This document shows positions 12,157 through 20,219 of a stretch of 64,000 nucleotides of DNA, one piece after another (positions within the stretch are counted from its first letter, which is position 1; each line of letters starts with the position of its first letter). Made by a program: the position numbers and the translations under genes. This DNA is from an uncultured Erysipelotrichaceae bacterium. Lineage in GTDB: Bacteria; Bacillota_I; Bacilli_A; Erysipelotrichales; Erysipelotrichaceae. The notes below the pieces were generated by a model. That model saw only the letters and a list, made by a program, of their open reading frames with translations, was not told where the DNA came from and ran no database searches. The stretch is taken from assembly GCA_937893225.1 (NCBI GenBank), contig CALBJM010000301.1:62001-126000 (forward strand). Reading direction: 5' to 3'.

Positions 12157-12930
12157 TTAACCCCAAATTAAATTTTGTTTCTGATATTTTGGCGCTTCAT
12201 CTTTAAGATAATTATCAATTTTATCTAACTGTCTTTCCAAAGCTGACACATCAATATCAAAATCAGATTTTAACTTTACAGAAGTTCTAGACGTAATTAC
12301 TGATTCTAATAACCTCTTGCATACAAATTTTGAAACCAAATCAACATGACTAGGTTCAATCATATCCCAACAATGAAAACCCAAACCATGTTCCATCATC
12401 AATTGGCCAATTGTAACTGGACCTATAACATCAACACATTCTTCTGTTCGATTGATAATATACGACGGCTCACCCGTTGTTAAATCAGTTGTTGTTGTGT
12501 ATGCTAATTGCTTCAACGGGAAATCTGTTCTTGAAAACAAATTACCACTACCTGAATATGCTGCAAGCGGGTTTACTAAAGGTGTACCTAATAGATAATT
12601 GTCAAATGAATACAAACCTTGATATGACATACCAATTGACACATCAGCACGCACTACACCAATATAATATGCATATTGCTGGATTCTTTTAGGTAACATA
12701 CCTATAGGTTGAGAAAAAGGTATAGATAGGTTTAACCCATCCATACCTGATAGCGTATGAAATGTTCGTTGAATAAAAGGGCACAACCTATAATAATCCA
12801 TCAACCCTACATATTCAGCATCTTCCTTGATCTCTTTTTCTTTTTCACAAAGAAGCATAATAGGATTGCCTAAAGCTAATCTAATTGTTCTCTCAACAAA
12901 ATCTAGCATTGACGGCACATTGTCAGCCAT
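12157..12930 (-). CDS. Uncharacterised virion-region protein (257 aa)
   Basis: No family recognised. The protein looks globular, rich in aromatic residues and Gly (for example IGMSYQGLYSFDNYLLGTP), with a Lys-rich C-terminal helix ending NLIWG. No membrane segment is seen. An AGAAAGA ribosome-binding site precedes the ATG. It lies in the same transcript as neighbouring structural genes with short gaps, so a neck, completion or tail-connector protein is possible but not shown. Confidence 0.7.
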   Translation of the reverse strand: MADNVPSMLDFVERTIRLALGNPIMLLCEKEKEIKEDAEYVGLMDYYRLCPFIQRTFHTLSGMDGLNLSIPFSQPIGMLPKRIQQYAYYIGVVRADVSIGMSYQGLYSFDNYLLGTPLVNPLAAYSGSGNLFSRTDFPLKQLAYTTTTDLTTGEPSYIINRTEECVDVIGPVTIGQLMMEHGLGFHCWDMIEPSHVDLVSKFVCKRLLESVITSRTSVKLKSDFDIDVSALERQLDKIDNYLKDEAPKYQKQNLIWG

Positions 12931-12977
12931 GATAAATCTTTCTTAAAAACAATTAGATTGCTTTAGACGAACTTTTA

Positions 12978-13649
12978 TTATTTTTTGCCTTTATCAATAG
13001 CTGCACAAATTTCAGCTTTTGAATACGGTTTTGCGCCAGGCGTCAATACATACGTCCCATCTTTACCTAACTTTAAAGAACCGTCTTCGTTCAATTTAAC
13101 CATAGATAATGCTTTTTCATATGTTAAACCTAATGTTTCTTTACTTTCTTTTTCAACAAAAGATGCAAACACACCACTCGTATGTGCTTCTTCAACAACC
13201 GGTTCTTCAACATCTTCTTTAACAACAGTCTTGACATTCTGTTGCGCTTTTGCTTCAGCTAAAACTTTGTCTGTATCGACACCTAATTTGCGTAATTCAG
13301 ACATCAGTTGCAAATCATATTCATTTGTGAAACTATCTTCACTTTCATCTTTATATGTTGCTGACGGATAATCTTCACCAATACCAGCAGGAACAGGTGC
13401 ACCTGAATTATTACCACTCATTGATTCAGGAATATAAACGGGTTTATTCGCTTCTTTTGCCATTTCAGCTTGATGTCGCAATTCTTCAGGAGAAATAGGA
13501 TCCATATCTTGTGGCCTACGAACAAGCAAACCCTTTTCTACAAACTTCTCATAAACATTTACAGGAAACTGCATTGGCAAACCAGGCCGTTTAATCTGAA
13601 TACCATTAACAACAACTGATTTACCGTTTTTTGGAAAATAAACTACCAT
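12978..13649 (-). CDS. Uncharacterised protein (223 aa)
   Basis: No family recognised. The N-terminal 50 residues look folded (VVYFPKNGKSVVVNGIQIK), then comes a low-complexity, acidic and proline-containing linker (about 60-120), then an acidic helix and a C-terminal piece (LGLTYEKALSMVKLNEDG) ending in a basic helix. A GGGGT ribosome-binding site precedes the ATG at 13649. The two-domain, linker-joined layout is typical of small virion or assembly proteins; this is inference. Confidence 0.65.
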   Translation of the reverse strand: MVVYFPKNGKSVVVNGIQIKRPGLPMQFPVNVYEKFVEKGLLVRRPQDMDPISPEELRHQAEMAKEANKPVYIPESMSGNNSGAPVPAGIGEDYPSATYKDESEDSFTNEYDLQLMSELRKLGVDTDKVLAEAKAQQNVKTVVKEDVEEPVVEEAHTSGVFASFVEKESKETLGLTYEKALSMVKLNEDGSLKLGKDGTYVLTPGAKPYSKAEICAAIDKGKK

Positions 13650-13717
13650 TTAGATTACCCCATTAGTTAAATTTTCGATAACTTTAGAACATTAAATCAA
13701 TAAAGTAAAAATTACTG

Positions 13718-13746
13718 TTGACATTTGTTTGAGAATACTGTAGCAT
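13718..13746 (+). promoter_or_regulatory. Sigma70-like promoter for the membrane-protein gene
   Basis: TTGACA (13718-13723), 17-nt spacer, TAGCAT (13741-13746), about 28 bases before the ATG of the lone plus-strand gene here. It gives that gene its own transcription inside a minus-strand block. Confidence 0.6.
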
Positions 13747-13773
13747 AAAACAATTAAAGGATCTGTTAAAATC

Positions 13774-14112
13774 ATGAAGCAAACTAAACTTGAACAAACT
13801 ATTGCAAATGCATCATTTACTATAATGCTAATTTACTTTATTGGCTCATTGTTATTTGCAACTATTTATTCAACAAGCTTTTTGCGTGAATCTTTTCAAT
13901 CTTTTATAACGCTTTTTACTATTGTTTCTTTTAATGTTTATCTTGATAAAAAGAAATTTGCAATAAATGTTTTTGACCGCATATTTGAGATTTTATTTGT
14001 TTCATCTACAATTTGCATAGTTGTTTATTGCCATGAAGCATCGATTGCTACTACGATCATGCTAACTCTATTTATTGTTTCTATCTTTTTGAACATTTTA
14101 AGAAGAAACTGA
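13774..14112 (+). CDS. Small multi-pass membrane protein
   Basis: A 112-residue protein with three or four hydrophobic segments (about residues 13-32, 41-56, 67-84 and 90-108) and short basic loops, so an inner-membrane protein is likely. An AAAGGA ribosome-binding site and a sigma70-like promoter precede it. It is the only plus-strand gene in the structural block and its last 15 bases overlap the end of the convergent 172-codon gene. The size and membrane topology would suit a superinfection-exclusion, holin-like or lysis-timing protein, but no family motif is recognised. Confidence 0.75.
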   Translation: MKQTKLEQTIANASFTIMLIYFIGSLLFATIYSTSFLRESFQSFITLFTIVSFNVYLDKKKFAINVFDRIFEILFVSSTICIVVYCHEASIATTIMLTLFIVSIFLNILRRN

Positions 14113-14616
14113 ATCTTGATCAATGAACTGCTGCCACGACAAATATTTTTCAATATCTTCTTTATTGACTTGTTTTTCCGATTCAATCTGCTGAAAACTT
14201 TTCAAAATTGATTCTTTATTTTCATCAACTTCTTTTGCTAAATCTTTTACGTCACGATATGGACATGCCTTAAAACTATAGTCATATGTCCTACAAATAG
14301 AATTTGTAAAAGACATTACTATAAAATTTTTCACAACATCAGACATTGACCAACCTAAAATAGACAACGCTGCTGCAAGCAATAAAGCATTCTTATGATT
14401 TTTAAAATAGTTACTTAAATTATCAAGCAAACCTTCGTCTAAAAAATCAGATATATGAAAAACATCTTCGAATCTTTCCAAACCTTCCGCTTCTAATTTT
14501 CCTTTTAAAAACTTTTCAATACTTTCTAAATTGTCTAACTTTAAATCTGATAAAGTTAAACTGGCTTCAAAAGATTCTTCCATATATTGCAAAAAACATT
14601 CACGAAAAGTTTGCAT
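14098..14616 (-). CDS. Uncharacterised protein with one hydrophobic segment (172 aa)
   Basis: No family recognised. The N-terminal half is acidic and helical. A hydrophobic stretch at about residues 78-100 (ALLLAAALSILGWSMSDVV) could span a membrane or be a buried helix, and the C-terminal part is a charged helix. A ribosome-binding site (AAGGTGG) lies before the ATG. The gene ends inside the 3' end of the convergent membrane-protein gene. Confidence 0.65.
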   Translation of the reverse strand: MQTFRECFLQYMEESFEASLTLSDLKLDNLESIEKFLKGKLEAEGLERFEDVFHISDFLDEGLLDNLSNYFKNHKNALLLAAALSILGWSMSDVVKNFIVMSFTNSICRTYDYSFKACPYRDVKDLAKEVDENKESILKSFQQIESEKQVNKEDIEKYLSWQQFIDQDSVSS

Positions 14617-14657
14617 GACACCACCTTTTATTGTTTAAACTAAAGAACAATAATTTG

Positions 14658-16475
14658 CTATAGTTTTAAACAATACGTTAATGAACCTGAATCATAAATC
14701 TTTCTAAACCCATTATTGAACATATTTTCAGATTCTGACAAACTTTCATCAAACGTTTCTAAAATATCTTTTAACTTTCCCTTTTGAAATTTAATTCGAC
14801 TATATAGAAGTTTTTCATTATTTCGAAAATAGAAATATGAAGGCTCAACTTTTGTTTTCTGCTTTTCAAAACCTAACAATTCATACAAATGACCATTCGA
14901 CCAACGTCTGTTTGCATACGACACTAAAACTGTACTCTTATTCATCATCTTCTTGAAACAACTCAACAATTTTGATGCAGCAAAACGAACTTGCAAATCT
15001 TTTTTAGTGCAAAATCTCAACAACTCATAATTATATTTTTTAGAAAACCTCGGCTTTCCAAAGGTCATTAATGATACTAATCCATCTTTATAAAACAAAC
15101 CTAAATTAATTTCTGATACACAATCACCTTGCAGATGATTTTCTTCAAGAAACTTTTTCTTTAATGTTTTATCCACACTTTTTACAATACAATTTCTTGC
15201 ATAAATAAAATTATCTTGAATAATTGCATTTCTAATTACAGACTTCCAAATAGCTTGCTTATTTAAATCCAACCATTCATTCTCAAAAATGTGAAAAAGT
15301 TTAATCCCTAACTCTTCACACATATCAGTTTTGATTTTATGATAATCTTTCATCATAATTTCACCACGCAATGATCTATCATCTTCGACAGTCGATACTG
15401 AATGAAACATCAAACCATCAAACTCTATTGCCAACTTCAAATCTGGCAAATAAATATCTAACTCTAAAGGTGAAATCACTTTTCTTGTATCACAAATCAC
15501 ATCACCCGCATATATTGATTTAATAAATTCATAAATCTGATTTTGCATTTGATGTTTTTCATGTTTATTTGGAACAACAATATCATTTCGCCGTTTAAAA
15601 GCATCCATTGACGATCTGTTCACGTTAAAATAACTCAACGCTTCTTCTATTTTAAAATAACCATCTTCTATAAAATTCTTTTCAACGAAATCTTTATTAT
15701 AGTTTTCACGGTGCTGAACTCCTGTTAAAGAAAATTTATCAACACCATACCTTTCACGCATTACATCTTTTGCTTTTTTCTGAAACTCTTTCAGCTTAAA
15801 AACATTATCAACACCGTATTTCTTTTTAACAGTTTCAACAGCTTTATTTTTAATTTCAACAGATTCAAAAGGCGACTCTACACCAAAACGATTCTTTAAT
15901 GTTTCTTTTGCTTTCTCTTTATTTAAGTACCCACTATCATCATAGCGTTCAAGTTTTGTCTTTTTTATTTTTTCATTATTATTGCAAGTTCCATACAACT
16001 CAACTCTCTTTTGAACACCCTTTTCATATACTTTCCTACACTTCATTGCATTGTCAACACCAAAGCGTTTTAAAGTAGTTTCTTTTATTTTCTTAACAAC
16101 CTGCTCACGTTTCTCTTTATCTTGCATTCTTTCTTTGTTCAATAACACAACTTTTTCTTTTACTTCATCTAAAGCAAAAGGCGTAGTTACACCATACTTC
16201 TCAAATGTCGCATTTCTCATTTTAGCGGCAATTAATGTGCTTGACTTCTTAAAACCAAACTTATTAGAAATTTTAGCATTTGGTTTTCTCCTGTTTTTAT
16301 TTAATGCTGTGCCAGGCTTTGATTGCAAATAAATATCAATCTCTTCAAAAGACAAATTTACTTCTAAATAAAGATATCCAAACTCTTCTTTTGTAATATA
16401 CTCATCACCAATTAAAGGATATTTAGAATAATCCCTTCTTAAACGAGAAACATCAATATCTTTAATACTATACAT
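14658..16475 (-). CDS. Free-standing homing endonuclease, repeat-containing, Vsr-like
   Basis: A 605-residue protein of a family common in T4-like phages. Residues about 75-250 are a tandem array of 25-35-residue units of the type KKYGVDNVFKLKEFQKKA (also RFGVDNAMKC, RFGVESPFES, RYGVDKFSLT), probably DNA-contacting. Residues about 335-395 hold a PD-(D/E)XK or EDxHD-like nuclease core (ELDIYLPDLKLAIEFDG, then a conserved H and a GIKLFHIFENEWL strand). The last 190 residues match the C-terminal module of such proteins (ARNCIVKSV, FLEENHLQGDC, YELLRFC). It has no N-terminal zinc ribbon, unlike its two relatives nearby. An AGAGGTG ribosome-binding site is present. Such enzymes spread the DNA region they sit in; the target is probably in or near the capsid gene (inference). 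Confidence 0.8.
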   Translation of the reverse strand: MYSIKDIDVSRLRRDYSKYPLIGDEYITKEEFGYLYLEVNLSFEEIDIYLQSKPGTALNKNRRKPNAKISNKFGFKKSSTLIAAKMRNATFEKYGVTTPFALDEVKEKVVLLNKERMQDKEKREQVVKKIKETTLKRFGVDNAMKCRKVYEKGVQKRVELYGTCNNNEKIKKTKLERYDDSGYLNKEKAKETLKNRFGVESPFESVEIKNKAVETVKKKYGVDNVFKLKEFQKKAKDVMRERYGVDKFSLTGVQHRENYNKDFVEKNFIEDGYFKIEEALSYFNVNRSSMDAFKRRNDIVVPNKHEKHQMQNQIYEFIKSIYAGDVICDTRKVISPLELDIYLPDLKLAIEFDGLMFHSVSTVEDDRSLRGEIMMKDYHKIKTDMCEELGIKLFHIFENEWLDLNKQAIWKSVIRNAIIQDNFIYARNCIVKSVDKTLKKKFLEENHLQGDCVSEINLGLFYKDGLVSLMTFGKPRFSKKYNYELLRFCTKKDLQVRFAASKLLSCFKKMMNKSTVLVSYANRRWSNGHLYELLGFEKQKTKVEPSYFYFRNNEKLLYSRIKFQKGKLKDILETFDESLSESENMFNNGFRKIYDSGSLTYCLKL

Positions 16476-16546
16476 TAAAAAACACCTCTTATAAAATATG
16501 ATTATATTGTATCATAAATATAATAAATGTCAACAAAAATGTGAAT

Positions 16547-18361
16547 TTATTTTAGATTTAAAAGATATTTTTGATAACCACAACCAAAAACTTCAACAAA
16601 ACCTTCTTCTATTAATTCTTTCTTTTTGTCACTATCTCCAATAGTGAATTGTTGCTTCTTTTTAGATAAATGACACACTGGAATAACTTCACCAACTGCA
16701 CGAAAACCTAAAACTTCATAAACAGCCCCTTTGAATTTTGACAAATCACAATATGAAACCACTGATTCAGGTTTAAATTTATTTTTGAAATAACTAAACA
16801 ACTTACTCAAGCCACCAACGGCTCTAAACCCATATATACTACAAAAATGCAATAACTCATATTGAACAGAATCATTATTTCTTGGTCTACCAAAAACCAT
16901 AACTTGCAACAATTTATCTTGATAAAACAACCCTAAACAAATGTCTTCTTTTGTCATTTTATTGGTTAAACTATAGTTATTTAAAAATTCTAAACAACTT
17001 TCAAAATCAACCACCCTAACTTCACAGTTTCTAGCATGAATTCTTTTGCACTTTTCAAATAAACCTAAAACTTTCTTTTCATCATCCCAATCAAAAATGT
17101 GAATGCACCTATAACCAAACTTTCTTGCAACTTCAGATTTTCTTAAATGATAATCTGATGACCGTACTGAACCAAAAGGATTTCTTGTTGAATTATGTGT
17201 AAAAGATGGATCAATTTCAATTAAGATTTTTTCTTTTTCCAAACACACATCATATGAAAAATTCTCAAGCTTTACTGAATCTAAACCAACTTCATACCCT
17301 AACTTTTTCAACTTTTCAGCAAACATCACATTTCTTTTCGAAATCGTCTTTTTATTTGCCTGTCTGCATTTATCAGTTAAACAAAAATACGGCACATTAA
17401 ATTTTTCAATAATCTGTTTCTGAATTTCAGCTGCAATCTTTTCATTCGCAAAACCTATTTCACCACCAAACTTTTCTGTTAAACCACGCTGCATATTTTC
17501 AGTAACAACTTCTTCAAAACTCTTCCCTGTTTTGCTTTCTACAGTTTGTTTTATCTTTTCAAAAATAATTGGATTAGACCCATTTAAAGGCCCACCAAAC
17601 GTTTTTTCTGCTTTCTTTCTAATTATATCTGATGCTAAACCAACGCCACCATAAAACTCTTTCTGTCTATTTCTGATATCACTATTAGCTATAGGGTAAT
17701 CTACACCATATCGTTCATTTGACAACTTAATCAACTTTTCTTTTGTTTTAGGCAATTGTAAATTGTGAACACCTTGATGATTCTTTATATTCGTTTCTTT
17801 TATCCTTAACTTAACTTCTTCCATCTGGCATGCTAAAATTCCATTATGATTGTTTCTATTGTTTTCTATATTCTTTCTTTTAAACTCTTCCACTTGCATT
17901 GGTGATTCTACACCATACTTTCTAAAGAAGTTTTCTTTACGTTTCTGTTGAACTTCTGGATTGTCATATGGACTACTATATCCAGTTTTCTCCTTATATT
18001 TATTCATCAATAAAGTTTTACCTGATAACGAATATCGACAATCTCTTGAACAAAAAACATGCTCATCACAACGTTGTCTGTTGAATCTAAACACACCATT
18101 GAATTTATGACAAACAGGACATTCTAATTTGTTCAGCAACTCATCTATTGAATGATCTTTTAGATAAATTAAACAGGCACCTAAATCACAAGGTTTTGAA
18201 AAATAATTTGGTAACTTTTCTTGAACAACTTTAAAAAGCTTTTTATTCTGGCTAACACTTCCAAACTGAAACTCTTTTCCATTATTACTTTCTAAAACAA
18301 ATCCAGAAAAATCATATTCAGTGAAAAATTTTCTTAATTCTTCTTGCCAATTACTATTCAA
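16547..18361 (-). CDS. Free-standing homing endonuclease with zinc ribbon
   Basis: A 604-residue relative of the two other endonucleases in this region. A four-Cys zinc ribbon is at about residues 80-110 (CPVCHKF...FCSRDC). Repeat units follow (RKYGVESPMQVEEFKRK, NIKNHQGVHNLQLPKTKEK, ERYGVDYPIANSDI). A nuclease core is at about 365-430 (YDVCLEKEKILIEIDPSFTH, then GYRCIHIFDWDDEK). The family C-terminal module follows (HARNCEVRVVDF, LGLFYQDKLLQVMVFGRPR, YELLHFC). An AAGGAATT ribosome-binding site precedes the ATG. It sits directly downstream of the major capsid gene, separated by the capsid terminator, so it may need read-through to be expressed. Confidence 0.8.
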   Translation of the reverse strand: MNSNWQEELRKFFTEYDFSGFVLESNNGKEFQFGSVSQNKKLFKVVQEKLPNYFSKPCDLGACLIYLKDHSIDELLNKLECPVCHKFNGVFRFNRQRCDEHVFCSRDCRYSLSGKTLLMNKYKEKTGYSSPYDNPEVQQKRKENFFRKYGVESPMQVEEFKRKNIENNRNNHNGILACQMEEVKLRIKETNIKNHQGVHNLQLPKTKEKLIKLSNERYGVDYPIANSDIRNRQKEFYGGVGLASDIIRKKAEKTFGGPLNGSNPIIFEKIKQTVESKTGKSFEEVVTENMQRGLTEKFGGEIGFANEKIAAEIQKQIIEKFNVPYFCLTDKCRQANKKTISKRNVMFAEKLKKLGYEVGLDSVKLENFSYDVCLEKEKILIEIDPSFTHNSTRNPFGSVRSSDYHLRKSEVARKFGYRCIHIFDWDDEKKVLGLFEKCKRIHARNCEVRVVDFESCLEFLNNYSLTNKMTKEDICLGLFYQDKLLQVMVFGRPRNNDSVQYELLHFCSIYGFRAVGGLSKLFSYFKNKFKPESVVSYCDLSKFKGAVYEVLGFRAVGEVIPVCHLSKKKQQFTIGDSDKKKELIEEGFVEVFGCGYQKYLLNLK

Positions 18362-18416
18362 AATAAAATTCCTTAAAACAAATTAATTAAATTAATTTTA
18401 TCACAAACAAAAGAAA

Positions 18417-18442
18417 AGCGGAAGCAATTTCTTGCTTCCGCT
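18417..18442 (-). terminator. Strong terminator after the major capsid gene
   Basis: An 11-bp stem (AGCGGAAGCAA, 18417-18427, with TTGCTTCCGCT, 18432-18442), a 4-nt loop and a T-rich tail on the minus strand. It lies about 22 bases past the capsid stop. Confidence 0.85.
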
Positions 18443-18464
18443 TCCTTTATAACACTTAATTAAA

Positions 18465-19961
18465 TTAAGCGTTGTAGCCTTTAACTTTACCAGAAACGAG
18501 GTATTCAGGACGGTTTGTCAACATATCGTACAAACTCATCAGACCACGTTTATTCTGTAAGTTGGGGGCTTCGAACAATGGGGTGAAATACAAAGGAATC
18601 CATTCCGCCAACACTGTCGCGCTATCACCAGCCTGGAAGCCACGGAATCCGATAACGAAATCGTCAGCTTTCAGAGTACGGGAAATAGGAACGCAGATAA
18701 CGGGAACGGTACCGTTGCGGATAGCACCCATCTTGTAAGGACCAACTGTCGCATTTGTCGCTTCAGGAGCCGCTTCGAAACCTTCAACCAAACGGAAGCA
18801 GTTCGCAGCATTCGCACCAGCAACGATGAAGGAAACGCCACCACGGCCAGCAACAGTCTGAATCTTCGTCTGGGCTTCGTTGACCTTCAGTTCGATATCA
18901 GCGAAACGATCGCGTTTGTTACGATAGTTGACTGTAGAGTCAGCCAGGTCGAAGTCGAGAGTATCCAGGTGTGTAGCAGCAGCAACCAACATGTTGACTA
19001 GAGCAACGTCACGTTCCTGTTTGATCGCACCAGCAGCAATGTTCGTCAGAACTTCATTGACATCAACGTCAAGATGCGCTGAAGCAACCAATGTAGCCTG
19101 GGCGGAAACAGTGTAACGCAGAGGATGCGCACGAGCGGTAACAGGAACAGCCTGAATGTCGAAGTTAACTTCATTGATCAGCGCAGGATCTTCTTCAGAA
19201 TCCATATAAGCGTCAATCATGATGTTCTTGCCAGCCGCAGGAGCCGCAGAGAATTCAACCGTGATGTCACCAGCGTCATAATCGACTGTACCGGTAATAA
19301 CATGACCTTCACGATCTTTACCAACCATGTTACCATGAGCATCGTCACGAGCAACCGCAACACCAGCCAGTTTCAGGGTAACAGAACCACGACGCATAGG
19401 ACCACCAGCAGCTGTCAGACCAGAAACCGCGAATTCGGTCGTTGTACCATCGGTTTCACCACCGTTCGCAGAAGCTGTACGATATTCAGAGGCATAGGTG
19501 CCATCCGTCTGATTGACCCACATTTCCTGACCAGCTGTAACGCCAGCAGCATCTGAACCATAGCGAGGACGCAGAACGAAGATTTCACCAGTTGAACGAT
19601 CCATGACCTGAATATCAGTAATCAGGTGCGCAATCATGTTTGGATAGAACACCCCTACGATGTCCAAAACGCGCGGGGTTAACATAGCCATGGGTCCTAA
19701 CATTGAAGTAAAGGTAGCTTCAGTGTAATATTCTTTCTGGCGTTCCATCAAATTGGACAGATTGGACATAACCTGCGCTGTAACGCTAGCTTTTTTCGCT
19801 TCGGCAGCATCGGCGGATTCCATCATCGCTTCCAATTTAGAGAAACGGCCTTTCCAATCGGCATGTTCAGCTAGAGCACGTTTACCACGAGCAACTGTCT
19901 GACTTTCTGTTAGAGCCGCTTTTTCGGCAACAGATTCATTTAAAGTTTGGAAAAAACCCAT
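18465..19961 (-). CDS. Major capsid protein, gp23-like
   Basis: A 498-residue capsid subunit. The start is set at MGFFQTLNES (19961): AGGAG lies 7 nt upstream, whereas the frame opens six codons earlier. The N-terminal 60 residues form a helical propeptide-like segment (KGRFSKLEAMMESADAAEAKK). The core holds the gp23-family stretch FTSMLGPMAMLTPRVLDIVGVFYPNMIAHLITDIQVM in pieces, followed by the E-loop and A-domain regions. T4 gp23 (521 residues) is cleaved by the prohead protease after L/I-x-E; ALTE near residue 17 or MMES near 46 could be such sites (inference). Base composition is clearly more GC-rich than neighbours, as expected for a very highly expressed gene. Confidence 0.92.
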   Translation of the reverse strand: MGFFQTLNESVAEKAALTESQTVARGKRALAEHADWKGRFSKLEAMMESADAAEAKKASVTAQVMSNLSNLMERQKEYYTEATFTSMLGPMAMLTPRVLDIVGVFYPNMIAHLITDIQVMDRSTGEIFVLRPRYGSDAAGVTAGQEMWVNQTDGTYASEYRTASANGGETDGTTTEFAVSGLTAAGGPMRRGSVTLKLAGVAVARDDAHGNMVGKDREGHVITGTVDYDAGDITVEFSAAPAAGKNIMIDAYMDSEEDPALINEVNFDIQAVPVTARAHPLRYTVSAQATLVASAHLDVDVNEVLTNIAAGAIKQERDVALVNMLVAAATHLDTLDFDLADSTVNYRNKRDRFADIELKVNEAQTKIQTVAGRGGVSFIVAGANAANCFRLVEGFEAAPEATNATVGPYKMGAIRNGTVPVICVPISRTLKADDFVIGFRGFQAGDSATVLAEWIPLYFTPLFEAPNLQNKRGLMSLYDMLTNRPEYLVSGKVKGYNA

Positions 19962-20154
19962 TATAATTCTCCTAATCAAGGTTTTATTAAACGATTTAAT
20001 ACCCTATACAAATAAGCATAGAGAAGTGATAGAAATGTTAACCGAATAACGCCGCGAATAGGAAAATTGACTGATAGACTTAACTATCTGAAATTTAAGA
20101 ACAAGTAATTAAGTACAAAAAATATAAAAAAGTTAAAAAAGTTATTTTCAATAA
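19962..20154 (-). promoter_or_regulatory. Leader and probable promoter region of the major capsid gene
   Basis: A gene-free stretch between the upstream terminator and the capsid start. It holds the capsid ribosome-binding site (AGGAG at 19969-19973), an inverted repeat (GATAG, 20073-20077, with CTATC, 20084-20088) and AT-rich motifs such as TATAGGGTATTAAAT on the minus strand. A late promoter probably lies here because a terminator precedes the gene, but I cannot identify its consensus. Confidence 0.4.
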
Positions 20155-20192
20155 AAATAAAGCGATCAACAACCACGTCAATCGCTTTATTT
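20155..20192 (-). terminator. Terminator between homing endonuclease and capsid gene
   Basis: A 12-bp perfect stem (AAATAAAGCGAT, 20155-20166, with ATCGCTTTATTT, 20181-20192) and a 14-nt loop; the minus-strand continuation is T-rich. It ends the endonuclease transcript and insulates the capsid gene. Confidence 0.8.
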
Positions 20193-20219
20193 ATTAATGA
20201 TCACAAGAATATTAAAGAA

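Noticed and set aside
19125..19556. Plus-strand frame antisense to the capsid gene
   Set aside because: Thr/Arg-rich product typical of a shadow of a GC-richer gene; no start signals.
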